Source: Sphingobacteriaceae bacterium | GTDB lineage: Bacteria; Bacteroidota; Bacteroidia; Sphingobacteriales; Sphingobacteriaceae | Reading direction: 5' to 3' | Assembly: GCA_903642215.1 (NCBI GenBank) | Contig: CAHJWG010000007.1 | Coordinates: 124,001 to 188,000, forward strand | Length of the DNA stretch: 64,000 bases | In this document: one piece after another, positions 35,176 through 43,517 of the stretch | Layout: each line of letters opens with the position of its first letter | How positions within the stretch are numbered: the stretch's first letter is position 1 | Program-made: the position numbers and the translations under genes | The notes under the pieces: generated by a model | Seen by the model: the letters and a program-made list of their open reading frames with translations, nothing else | Databases searched by the model: none | Told to the model about the DNA's origin: nothing

Positions 35176-37869
35176 ATGAATGACGATTTAAGTCAGCAAA
35201 ACGAACAAATTTCCAACATCACTTCCCTTTCGGGATTGTACGAAAACTGGTTTCTGGATTATGCATCTTATGTAATCCTGGATCGGGCCGTACCACATAT
35301 TCACGACGGTTTAAAACCCGTGCAACGCCGTATTCTGCATTCGCTAAAAGAAATGGACGACGGCCGTTTTAACAAAGCCGCCAACGTAATCGGCAACACG
35401 ATGAAATACCACCCGCATGGCGATGCCTCGATTGGTGATGCGATGGTGCAGATCGGCCAGAAAAACCTGCTGATTGATTGCCAGGGAAACTGGGGCGATC
35501 CCGTTACCGGCGATTCTGCCGCGGCACCGCGTTATATTGAAGCGCGTTTATCCAAATTTGCGCTGGATGTGGTTTTCAATCCGGATACCACCGAATGGCA
35601 ATCCAGTTATGATGGCCGGAACAAAGAACCGGTTACGCTGCCGGTAAAGTTTCCGCTGCTGCTGGCACAAGGAGCAGAAGGAATTGCCGTTGGTTTGGCC
35701 ACCAAAGTAATGCCGCACAATTTTATCGAGTTGATTGATGCTTCCATAGAAATACTAAAAGGAAACCGGCCGGATCTGCTGCCGGATTTTCCAACTGGCG
35801 GACTGGCAGATTGCTCGGCTTATAATGAAGGTCAGCGTGGCGGAAAAATCCGTATCCGCGCCAAAATAGAAGAACGCGATAAAAAAACACTGGCCATCAC
35901 CGAAGTTCCCTTTTCTACCACCACCGGAAGTTTGATCGACAGCGTGATTGCAGCCAACGATAAAGGCAAAATTCGCATAAAAAAAATTGAAGACAACACG
36001 GCAAAAGATGTAGAAATCATCATTCATCTCGCACCCGGGATTTCGCCCGATGTTACCATTGATGCGCTTTATGCTTTCACGGATTGCGAGGTTTCCATCT
36101 CCCCGAACACCTGCGTAATCAAGGAAAACAAGCCGCACTTTATGAGTGTGAACGACATCCTGATGGAGAGTACTGTTTTTACCAGGGAATTATTGAAGCA
36201 GGAACTGGAAATCCGACTGGCTGAACTGAAAGAACGGATATTTTTTAGTTCGCTGCTGAAGATTTTCATTCAAAACGGCATGTACAAAAATCCGGATTAT
36301 GAAAGTTCGGGCAATTTTGAAGCGGTTGTAAAAGTATTGAACAAGCTTTTTGCTCCTTTTATACCACAATTTTACAGGCCGATTTTACCGGAAGATTTCA
36401 AAAAGCTGATTGATAAACCGATGAGCAGCATCACGCGCTTTGATGTAAAGAAGGCGGATGAGCAGATGAAATCCCTGGAAAATGAGATTAAAGAGGTAAA
36501 TAAACACCTGAAACAGCTGACAGAATATGCGATCGACTGGTTTCTCAAGCTGAAAGAAAAGTTTGGCAAAGGCCGCGGGCGCAAAACCGAATTACGTGTT
36601 TTTGATCGGGTGGAAGCTGCGCAGGTTGCTTTGGCCAACGTTAAAATCTACCTAAACCGTGCCGATGGTTTTGTGGGAACTGCTTTGAAAAAGGATGAAT
36701 TTATAGGCGATTGTTCTGATCTGGATGAGCTAATTGTGTTCCGCGAAGACGGCAAATTTTTGGTAACCAAAGTGCAGGAAAAGGTTTTTGTGGGGAAAGA
36801 TATTATGCACGCGGCCATTTTTAAAAAGAACGATGAGCGCACGGTTTACAATTATATTTACAAAGACGGCGAAACTGGTACTGCTTTTATCAAGCGTTTT
36901 TTTGTGCAGGGCATCACGCGCGACAAAGAATACGACATGACCAAAGGCACAAAAGGCACGAAAACGTTGTATTTCACGCATAATCCAAACGGCGAGGCAG
37001 AAGTGGTGAACGTGCAGCTGAAGCCGCACACGAAGCTAAAAAAGCTGACTTTTGATCTGGATTTTGCCGAAGTTGTCATTAAAGGCCGGAGTTCGCAGGG
37101 AAATGTAGTTACCAAATATCCGGTTAAAAAAATCACCCTTAAAACAAAAGGTGTTTCTACTTTGGCCGGACGGAAAATCTGGTACGATGAAGTGCTGAAA
37201 CGTTTAAATGTAGATCATCGCGGTACGTTTTTGGGCGAATTTGACGGAGAAGACAAAATTTTAAAAGTGTTAAGCAACGGTGTTTGCGAGTTGACAAGCT
37301 TCGACTTAACCAATCATTTTGAAGATAAAATGATCAGGATTGAAAAATTTAATCCCGATCAGGTTTACACCGTTGTGCATTACGAAGGCAAACTGAAAAA
37401 CTATTTTGTAAAGCGGTTTACGTTTGAAAGTTTGGTTTTGGACAAACCAATCAGTTTAATCAGCGAAGAACATGGTTCTAAAATGATCCTGATTTCCGGT
37501 GCTTCTCAACCGGTTGTTAAAGTTGAATTATCCAAAGGAAAAAATCATTTGCCGGAAACTACGGAATTAAACCTGGCCGATTTGATTGATGTAAAAGGAA
37601 TTAAAGCACAGGGAAATCGCCTTTCTTCGCATGAAATAAAAACGATTGAACTGATTGCCGAGCATGATGATGAGGAAGATGTGCCGGACCCGGTGGCAGA
37701 AGTTTCGTTAAAAGAAGTGATTTCCGAAGAACATAAAGAAGAAGCGGCCGAAAAAGAAATCTATCAGGAAGAAGAAAAACCGGTTCAACCAGCTAAAAAA
37801 GTTGAATTAGAAATTACCAATCCAGGTGAGGTGGAAATAAAAGGGAAGGGCCAGCTGCCTTTGTTTTGA
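35176..37869 (+). CDS. parC: DNA topoisomerase IV subunit A
   Basis: 897 residues. The GyrA/ParC breakage domain begins YASYVILDRAVPHIHDGLKPVQRRILH; the catalytic tyrosine is in AAPRYIEARLSKFA. A long coiled-coil tower (KSLENEIKEVNKHLKQL) and a degenerate C-terminal beta-propeller follow, then a Glu/Pro-rich tail from about residue 835. It partners ParE at 28234-30108. A -7 element TATATTTG lies at 35148-35155, 20 bp before the ATG, so parC has its own promoter. The stop TGA overlaps a repeat copy. Confidence 0.95.
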   Translation: MNDDLSQQNEQISNITSLSGLYENWFLDYASYVILDRAVPHIHDGLKPVQRRILHSLKEMDDGRFNKAANVIGNTMKYHPHGDASIGDAMVQIGQKNLLIDCQGNWGDPVTGDSAAAPRYIEARLSKFALDVVFNPDTTEWQSSYDGRNKEPVTLPVKFPLLLAQGAEGIAVGLATKVMPHNFIELIDASIEILKGNRPDLLPDFPTGGLADCSAYNEGQRGGKIRIRAKIEERDKKTLAITEVPFSTTTGSLIDSVIAANDKGKIRIKKIEDNTAKDVEIIIHLAPGISPDVTIDALYAFTDCEVSISPNTCVIKENKPHFMSVNDILMESTVFTRELLKQELEIRLAELKERIFFSSLLKIFIQNGMYKNPDYESSGNFEAVVKVLNKLFAPFIPQFYRPILPEDFKKLIDKPMSSITRFDVKKADEQMKSLENEIKEVNKHLKQLTEYAIDWFLKLKEKFGKGRGRKTELRVFDRVEAAQVALANVKIYLNRADGFVGTALKKDEFIGDCSDLDELIVFREDGKFLVTKVQEKVFVGKDIMHAAIFKKNDERTVYNYIYKDGETGTAFIKRFFVQGITRDKEYDMTKGTKGTKTLYFTHNPNGEAEVVNVQLKPHTKLKKLTFDLDFAEVVIKGRSSQGNVVTKYPVKKITLKTKGVSTLAGRKIWYDEVLKRLNVDHRGTFLGEFDGEDKILKVLSNGVCELTSFDLTNHFEDKMIRIEKFNPDQVYTVVHYEGKLKNYFVKRFTFESLVLDKPISLISEEHGSKMILISGASQPVVKVELSKGKNHLPETTELNLADLIDVKGIKAQGNRLSSHEIKTIELIAEHDDEEDVPDPVAEVSLKEVISEEHKEEAAEKEIYQEEEKPVQPAKKVELEITNPGEVEIKGKGQLPLF

Positions 37870-37882
37870 TGCTGTTTTTACC
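37868..37882 (+). repeat. Dispersed word, B flavour, overlapping the parC stop
   Basis: GATGCTGTTTTTACC; TGA at 37867-37869 shares its first two bases. Confidence 0.95.
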
Positions 37883-37884
37883 GG

Positions 37885-38301
37885 TTAATTATCTTTGGTT
37901 TCGCTATGTGAACCAAAGATATAACCAAGTATTGCTGTCAAAATCGGTAATAATATGTTTAGAAGCACCATCTGACTAATCTGAATGACAAAATCGCGTG
38001 ATTCTTTATTTTCAGATTGGATACTTTTAATAATTGTAAGCTTTTTATTAAGAGAACTATCCGGCAGGCTGGTTAAACTTTTATAGTCGATATTGCTGTG
38101 CGTGTCAGACAGGTTAATGAAAATGTAGATCATTAAAAAAATCAAAAAAACCGAAATCATCAACAATACAAGCCGCGCCAGGTGATAACCAATTCGTGAT
38201 TTAGCATCAAGCGGTGTAACTTGCGGATCAGATTTGCCAGACCGGTTAGGTTGTTCGGGATTATCTTCCGGCAAACTACTGACGTCTAATCTGCTTACCA
38301 T
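37885..38301 (-). CDS. Two-helix membrane protein paired with an RHH-like protein
   Basis: 138 residues from the ATG at 38301. A polar N-terminus of about 40 residues precedes TM1 (ARLVLLMISVFLIFLMIYIFI), a roughly 45-residue loop, and TM2 (VLLNILLPILTAILGYIFG), with a short polar end. It starts 4 bp after the RHH-like gene's stop and is co-transcribed. A membrane effector or toxin is possible from this layout, but no family is recognised. Confidence 0.65.
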   Translation of the reverse strand: MVSRLDVSSLPEDNPEQPNRSGKSDPQVTPLDAKSRIGYHLARLVLLMISVFLIFLMIYIFINLSDTHSNIDYKSLTSLPDSSLNKKLTIIKSIQSENKESRDFVIQISQMVLLNILLPILTAILGYIFGSHSETKDN

Positions 38302-38305
38302 CAAA

Positions 38306-38530
38306 TCAGCTTATTAATTTAGCTCTTTTTAAGGTTTCCGTAACTACTTTACGGGGGTTTTCGCCGTTTTCATCAACAGTAACCAAAACACGGCCTTTTT
38401 TAACTTCGGATATTACCCAACTATAAAATGTAAGGGCATCTTTGGTTAGGTCTGCAGGCTTATTGATACCTGTTTTACTGCTTAGGTCATCCATAAAATC
38501 CTGGTTAATTGATAATCTTACATCTGCCAT
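38306..38530 (-). CDS. Small ribbon-helix-helix-like protein
   Basis: 74 residues from MADVRLSINQDF. The start resembles RHH antitoxins: a short beta strand (DVRLSI), then helices DFMDDLSSKTG and KPADLTKDALTFYSWVISEVKKG, followed by a basic C-terminus (PRKVVTETLKRAKLI). It immediately precedes a membrane protein gene. Such pairs are often autoregulated toxin-antitoxin or similar modules. No exact family is known to me. Confidence 0.55.
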   Translation of the reverse strand: MADVRLSINQDFMDDLSSKTGINKPADLTKDALTFYSWVISEVKKGRVLVTVDENGENPRKVVTETLKRAKLIS

Positions 38531-38622
38531 TTTCAAAAATTTAATCTACCTAAAGTTAGTAATTTTTATCAGATCAAAATGTTTCGGGCAGAAGCATTTA
38601 ACATTCAGAATTAAATGGATCA

Positions 38623-38637
38623 GATGCTTCTTTTATC
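38623..38637 (+). repeat. Dispersed word, A flavour, overlapping the aspartokinase stop
   Basis: Perfect copy, antisense to the gene; the minus-strand TGA (38638-38636) overlaps its right end. A fragment GCAGAAGCATT lies 30 bp to the left. Confidence 0.9.
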
Positions 38638-40018
38638 ACACAAAAAACATCACTTTGTTTAACGCAATAATCGCTTTGCCAAACTCTTCTCGCGCCACCA
38701 AAAACTGAATATTGACTTTCCGCAACGAAAATCCGCAGCTTTTTATATTGATGTTTTCGGAAGCCAAACCGGTAGCTGATCGTGCCAGCAAACCAGGCTG
38801 ATCGATATTGGAGCCGATAATACAAACCATCGCGGCTTTTTCTACCGTAACTTTTTCAAATTTTTCTTCGAGTTCGGATAGCAGTTTTTGTTTAAAATCT
38901 TTCTCCCAAATCACCACCGAAATACTGTTGGCACTCGTGGCCTTAAAACTGTAACTTACGCCGAGGTTAAAAAACACCTGCATAATCTGCAAATCCGAAC
39001 CAACATTGCCCACCATCAGCGGATCATAAATATCGATAATCAGCACTTTATCGGTGCCGGTAATTACTTCCACGCGTTTTTCTGCGGAGATATAATCCTG
39101 CGTAATCAGCGTTCCGGGATGTTCCGGCTCAAAAGTATTTTTTATGCGGAGATTTATACCGTTGATTTCCAATGGTTTAGAAGCTTTTGGATGGATGGCT
39201 TCCATGCCAATATCTGCCAGCTGATCGGCCACATCATAATTGGTAAAACCAATGGGTTTGCATTGATCGATACCAACCAACATCGGATCGGCCGTGCACA
39301 AATGGTATTCTTTATGGATAATGGCTTCCTGCGGCTTTACCGCAACCGCAATTTTGCTAAAAGTAACCTCCGAATAACCACGGTCAAACTCGCGCATAAT
39401 ACCTTCCGTGCCTTTGGCGTAGCCGGTTACAATACAAATGGTTTTGCTGAAATCGATGTTTTTAAAGGCTTCTTTTATTCGCTGATCGATGGTGTAGGAA
39501 TTGTGATCTTCAAAACCGCTTAAATCAATACAAGTAGCGTTGATGCCTTTATTTTGAAGGATATTGGTGAAGTTAAAAGCCGAATGTGTTTCGCCGATGG
39601 AAGCTAAAATTTCGCGTGCGGCCTGCAAAATTCCTTCCTGACTAACGTAACCGGAAGCCAGGATATTAACTAAATTTTCCAGATAATTTTGCGCATCACG
39701 AACGCGTTTTTCGATAAACTGATCGGCGGCAGCTAAATCCAAACCTAACTCAATGTAGTTTTTATTAAGATCCTGCAGTTTAACAATCAGCTGGTTTAAA
39801 GCCGAATGGAAATCCTGGTAATTGGCAATCAAATGATATACGCCGGGCGCGCCGGTTTTCTTGTTTTCCAGTAATAAATTGGTAACGCCGGAAAACGCCG
39901 AAACCACAAAAATACGGTTATATAATTCATCACCGGAACGATTAAAAAGAATAATATTTTTTAGCACGTCGTGCAGGGCCGTCATAGAAGTGCCCCCAAT
40001 TTTTTCTACAGTCAGCAT
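38636..40018 (-). CDS. Aspartate kinase, ectoine-type (Ask_Ect-like)
   Basis: 460 residues from the ATG at 40018; the frame also allows a TTG at 40021. The N-terminus VEKIGGTSM replaces the usual KFGGTSV, as I recall for the aspartokinases linked to ectoine loci. Family pieces GYVSQEGILQAAREILASIGE and CTADPMLVG are present, and two ACT domains fill the last 160 residues (VLIIDIYDP and MVCIIGSNIDQPGLLARSATGLASENINIKS). It catalyses the first step from aspartate to lysine, threonine and methionine. No ectoine genes are nearby. Confidence 0.85.
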   Translation of the reverse strand: MLTVEKIGGTSMTALHDVLKNIILFNRSGDELYNRIFVVSAFSGVTNLLLENKKTGAPGVYHLIANYQDFHSALNQLIVKLQDLNKNYIELGLDLAAADQFIEKRVRDAQNYLENLVNILASGYVSQEGILQAAREILASIGETHSAFNFTNILQNKGINATCIDLSGFEDHNSYTIDQRIKEAFKNIDFSKTICIVTGYAKGTEGIMREFDRGYSEVTFSKIAVAVKPQEAIIHKEYHLCTADPMLVGIDQCKPIGFTNYDVADQLADIGMEAIHPKASKPLEINGINLRIKNTFEPEHPGTLITQDYISAEKRVEVITGTDKVLIIDIYDPLMVGNVGSDLQIMQVFFNLGVSYSFKATSANSISVVIWEKDFKQKLLSELEEKFEKVTVEKAAMVCIIGSNIDQPGLLARSATGLASENINIKSCGFSLRKVNIQFLVAREEFGKAIIALNKVMFFV

Positions 40019-40182
40019 CAAATCAATTTTTATCTCTTAAAAACAGTATTGCAATTTTTAAAGGTTTCAAAGCTATTAAAAAAGCTGAATGCTGGTAATT
40101 TAACTTAATAGAAATGTAAGATTTTATCGATCGAAAAGAATAAAGCATTTGCTGAAATAATTACCATTAAAATGATTAAGCT

Positions 40183-40197
40183 GATGCTTCTTTTGTC
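40183..40197 (+). repeat. Dispersed word, A flavour
   Basis: GATGCTTCTTTTGTC followed by ACCTAAAAA, 18 bp beyond the GH88 stop (antisense to it). A minus-strand B-type copy (CTTAAAAACAGTATT, 40036-40050) lies 133 bp to the left. Confidence 0.85.
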
Positions 40198-40214
40198 ACC
40201 TAAAAATCTTACTC

Positions 40215-41426
40215 TTACTTATTTTTATTCAGGTTTTGATAACGCATCATGGCTTCCAGGAAATAATAATCAGCGTAAGTTAGCGGCACATTAACTTCGC
40301 TTTTTGCCGGGAAGTTTCCAACGCTGTGTTCCAGGATAAAGCCTCCGTTGGTACCGGGTTTAGCCAGATAAGTTGAATTTGAAAGTGTTTGCAGTATTGT
40401 TTCTGCTGATTTGAAATAGTTTGCAGCAAGCGGATCAGGTTCATATTTCCCCAATTCCAGCAAAGCCGAAGCTATTATTGCGCCAGCCGAAGCATCGCGC
40501 AAAGCATCAGGAATATTGGGCGCATTAAAATCCCAATAAGGCACTTTATCTTTTGGCAGATTAGGATTTTGCAGGATAAAAGAAGCAATGCGAGTAGCCT
40601 GATCCAGATATTTTTTGTCCTTCGTTTCCCGGTACATCACCGTAAAACCGTACAAACCCCAGGCTTGTCCGCGCGCCCAGGCAGATTCGTCTGCATAACC
40701 TTGTGCTGTTTTTTTTTGCTGAACAGTGCCTGTTTCCGGGTTGTAATTAATCACATGGTAAGAACTGCAATCCGGCCGGAAATGGTTTTTCATCGTGGTA
40801 TTGGCATGGGTTACCGCGATTTTATAAAATGAAGAATCGCCGGTTGCTTTGGTTGCCCAAAACAAAAGTTCCAGGTTCATCATGTTATCGATGATCACTA
40901 AGAAGTCCGTTGGTTTAGAATCCCAGGATTTAATACAGCCAACTTTCGGGTTAAAACGTGTGGAAAGCGATTTGGCACTGTTGATCAAAACCTGTTTATA
41001 GGCTGGTTTGGGTTCCGTTTTTTCGGCATTGCCAAAACTACAATACATCATAAAACCTAAATCGTGCGTATTTTTATTATACTGTTCTTTTTGCAGCAAA
41101 TCCAGCATCCGGTTTGCTTCGTTTAATAGTAATTTATCTTTAGTTTGCTGATATAAAAGCAATAAAGTTCCGGGATAAAAACCACTGCACCACCAGCCGG
41201 ATTTACTGGTTTCGAGCGTGTTAATGTTTAATTGATAAGTTTTTGGAAATTTATCCGGCGGCAAATTATTCATCAAAAACTGATATTGCGTAGCTGTATT
41301 TTTAAAATTGGAACTGATGGTTTGCAGCAAATTTTTATCCTGCTTAAAAGAAGTATGCTGCGCGAAACAGGAAAGGGAAAAACTGATGCTAAGTACATTT
41401 ATAAAAAATACGGATCTGATTTTCAT
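40215..41426 (-). CDS. Glycoside hydrolase family 88, unsaturated uronyl hydrolase
   Basis: 403 residues with a signal peptide (SISFSLSCFAQ). The alpha/alpha-barrel has the family features WWCSGFYPGTLLLLY, catalytic-type Asp in HDLGFMMYC and DNMMNLELLFW, GYADESAWARGQAWGLYGF and NAPNIPDALRDASAGAI. It releases unsaturated uronic acid from oligosaccharides made by polysaccharide lyases; KduI and KduD at 26 kb process the product. Two in-gene repeat copies lie at 40575-40589 and 41343-41357. Confidence 0.93.
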   Translation of the reverse strand: MKIRSVFFINVLSISFSLSCFAQHTSFKQDKNLLQTISSNFKNTATQYQFLMNNLPPDKFPKTYQLNINTLETSKSGWWCSGFYPGTLLLLYQQTKDKLLLNEANRMLDLLQKEQYNKNTHDLGFMMYCSFGNAEKTEPKPAYKQVLINSAKSLSTRFNPKVGCIKSWDSKPTDFLVIIDNMMNLELLFWATKATGDSSFYKIAVTHANTTMKNHFRPDCSSYHVINYNPETGTVQQKKTAQGYADESAWARGQAWGLYGFTVMYRETKDKKYLDQATRIASFILQNPNLPKDKVPYWDFNAPNIPDALRDASAGAIIASALLELGKYEPDPLAANYFKSAETILQTLSNSTYLAKPGTNGGFILEHSVGNFPAKSEVNVPLTYADYYFLEAMMRYQNLNKNK

Positions 41427-41428
41427 GC

Positions 41429-41443
41429 CTTAAAAACAGTATG
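41429..41443 (-). repeat. Dispersed word, B flavour
   Basis: The plus strand reads CTTAAAAACAGTATG, 2 bp before the GH88 start codon on its own strand. Confidence 0.8.
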
Positions 41444-41502
41444 GATAATTGAGATGCTAAATATATAAATTTCGGATTTTAGTTTTTATTTTAATCTGTG
41501 CA

Positions 41503-41835
41503 TTACTGCCGCCGGAGTTTTAAAAATTCGCCTTCGTTATCCTTTTGACTCGTGCTTAAACCGATATGTGCTTCGTCCACCAAAATTAGCCGCTTATATT
41601 GCTGATTGTCCGGGAAATCAAAAAAGTCATCCGCTTTGTTTAACAGCGCACTTGTGGTATTAATCGTAAAACTGATTTTATTACGATGAATTTTGTTTAG
41701 ATAAGTTGTTAACGGCGTTACTTCCCTTTTGTGCTGTTGGATAAGATTTACACCGGGTATGGTGATGATTTCCAAGTCTTTAAAACTTTTATGGTGTTCT
41801 ATGATTCCATCAGGATGTTTTTTTAAGAACTGCAT
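41503..41835 (-). pseudogene. Fragment of a DEAH-box helicase/restriction-type protein
   Basis: The 110-residue frame holds a DEAH box (LILVDEAHIGLS) with neighbours like KDLEIITIPGVNLIQQHKREV and TINTTSALLNKADDFFDFP. These are seen in the res/HsdR-type helicases of restriction systems, but the Walker A segment and the rest are missing. It overlaps the Fic 3' end in another frame, which suggests a deletion joined Fic to the helicase remainder. It stops at LRRQ before any helicase C-terminal half. Confidence 0.65.
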
Positions 41836-42595
41836 TCGGCAGCATTAATAAAAATGGCAATGCTTTAGCATAATCCAGATCGGCATATTCCAAACCAAGT
41901 AAACGGAGGTTATTGTAGTAAGCCGGATGCTGTTTATAATAGTTTTTTTCACTTTCAATAAACCAGGCTTTTTCACCTAATTTTTCTAATAAAAACCATT
42001 TTTCCAGCAGTCGTCCACTTCTGCCGTTACCATCATTCCAAGGATGAATTTTTACAAACACTAAATGAATCATCGCTGCAAAAAAGAAAACTTTTGCCAG
42101 GCTTATGGGTGTGTTTAGGATTTCTTGTACATCTGCATAAAATTTTTCCATTTCTGCCGGTACTTCGTAAGGCGTGGCTGCTACATACTCAATCCTACCG
42201 TCATCAGTTGATACATACATATTTTGCGTTCGTAATTTTCCCTGATAATTTTTGGCAACAATGTGTTTACTTAGCAGCTTGTGCGCTTCTTCTATGTTTT
42301 GCCGACTCAGTTTATTTTGGCTGGCAAAAGAATAAGCGTTGTATAAATCATCAATCTTTCTGGTGTAATCGGGCAAAAATTTAATGCCATCGCGTTTGTG
42401 TTTAATATAGCTATCCAGCTCAATATCTTCACCTTCAATTTTGCTACTAAATACCGAAGCTACCGAAGTATAAAAGCTAAAATTGCCTGTAGATATTTCT
42501 GCATCGTGCAAAGTATCAAAAGCTTCCTGCAAACCGTTGGGAACAGCTTTTAAATATGTTTCCAATAAATCGGTTTTTATAATTTTTAATTGCAT
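41810..42595 (-). CDS. Fic family protein (AMP transferase type)
   Basis: 261 residues. The Fic core motif HPWNDGNGRSGR is at 184-195, close to HxFx(D/E)GNGRxxR with W in place of F. An N-terminal inhibitory motif S-x3-E-G (50-55, SSKIEG) marks it as a self-inhibited class II type. Fic proteins AMPylate target hydroxyls; here a toxin or regulatory role is unknown. Its end overlaps the truncated helicase, so the C-terminus may be an accidental fusion end. Confidence 0.88.
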   Translation of the reverse strand: MQLKIIKTDLLETYLKAVPNGLQEAFDTLHDAEISTGNFSFYTSVASVFSSKIEGEDIELDSYIKHKRDGIKFLPDYTRKIDDLYNAYSFASQNKLSRQNIEEAHKLLSKHIVAKNYQGKLRTQNMYVSTDDGRIEYVAATPYEVPAEMEKFYADVQEILNTPISLAKVFFFAAMIHLVFVKIHPWNDGNGRSGRLLEKWFLLEKLGEKAWFIESEKNYYKQHPAYYNNLRLLGLEYADLDYAKALPFLLMLPNAVLKKTS

Positions 42596-42622
42596 CAGCT
42601 GTTATTGATTGAAAACAGCTGA
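42595..42622. promoter_or_regulatory. 9-bp inverted repeat at the Fic start
   Basis: TCAGCTGTT and AACAGCTGA are perfect arms with a 10-bp loop; the left arm touches the A of the Fic ATG. It may be an operator or start-masking hairpin. The rest of the 42623-42940 gap is AT-rich with nothing I can support. Confidence 0.5.
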
Positions 42623-42940
42623 GGTAATAATTCTTAGCTGTTCTGTCGAGTTATCGGTAATTATTTATTTTAAAATGTAAGGGCTAAATTAAACTTTAAA
42701 GGCTGTTTGAGTTAAATTTAAAAATCAATTGTTATTATTAACTGCATTTACCTAATCGCAGTTAAATAAAGTTCCTTTTAAATTACTGCTTATTTAACAA
42801 AATTTTCAAGCTGCAACTACAAACAAAAAGCTATAGTAACAAAACATTACAAGGTCTTTATTAAAAGAAAATTATGTACAAACTTTATTTAATTTATTAG
42901 AACTTTACTGGCAGTAACATTGACAGTAAAAACAAAAAAG

Positions 42941-42972
42941 CCCTTATAAATCATTGATCTACAAGGGTTTTT
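42941..42972. terminator. Terminator of the tmRNA gene
   Basis: CCCTTATAAATCA and TGATCTACAAGGG arms pair with some mismatches and have A and T runs on both sides, just beyond the tmRNA 3' end on the minus strand. Confidence 0.75.
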
Positions 42973-42983
42973 TGATTGTCAAG

Positions 42984-43349
42984 TGGACCCGGAGAGATTC
43001 GAACTCTCGTCCAAACATGGTATAAGGTAAGCCTTCTACATGCTTAGCTGCTGTTTAATTGTCGGGAAAGGGAAGGTCAGCAGCTTACCTGTACCGTTTT
43101 CCGTAGATGCTTTATCTCGTTTGCTGATCACACCGGCAGCAAACCAGTTTCTTATTTCGACGTTCCTGATGATGGCTCTAAGAAACCGCAAACCATCGGA
43201 ACGAAAGCTATGCTAATTCTAAATTAGGCAGCTAAGGCGTAGTTATTTTCGCCATTTGAAAGTTTGAGTGTTCAGATTAAAGCGCTAATTCACCCAACGC
43301 GCTGCATGCTTACCTACTTATCTCCATCCTGTCAATTCCGGTCGGGCCC
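42984..43349 (-). ncRNA. ssrA: tmRNA (ssrA)
   Basis: The 366-nt minus-strand RNA begins GGGCCCGACCGGAATTGAC and ends with a T-arm (GAGAG-TTCGAAT-CTCTC) and CGGGTCC-A. The first seven bases pair with CGGGTCC, one G-T pair included. The tag frame reads GENNYALAA then TAA. The encoded end is A followed by CTT, so CCA must be added after transcription. It rescues stalled ribosomes with SmpB. Confidence 0.95.
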
Positions 43350-43517
43350 TTTTTATAAGGCAGAAAGGTTAAAGGCAAAAGGTTTTAAGTGGATACAAAT
43401 ATACTGTTTTAGCAGAGAAAAAAGAAATGTTGATAGCTAATAGTTCATAGCAGATGGTTCATTGCAGATTGCAAAGTGTAGCTACTATCAACCATCAGCC
43501 ATTAACTATTAACCTTT

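Noticed and set aside
42984-43020. A tRNA gene suggested by the T-arm sequence
   Set aside because: The arm belongs to the tmRNA; no separate D-arm or anticodon arm is present.
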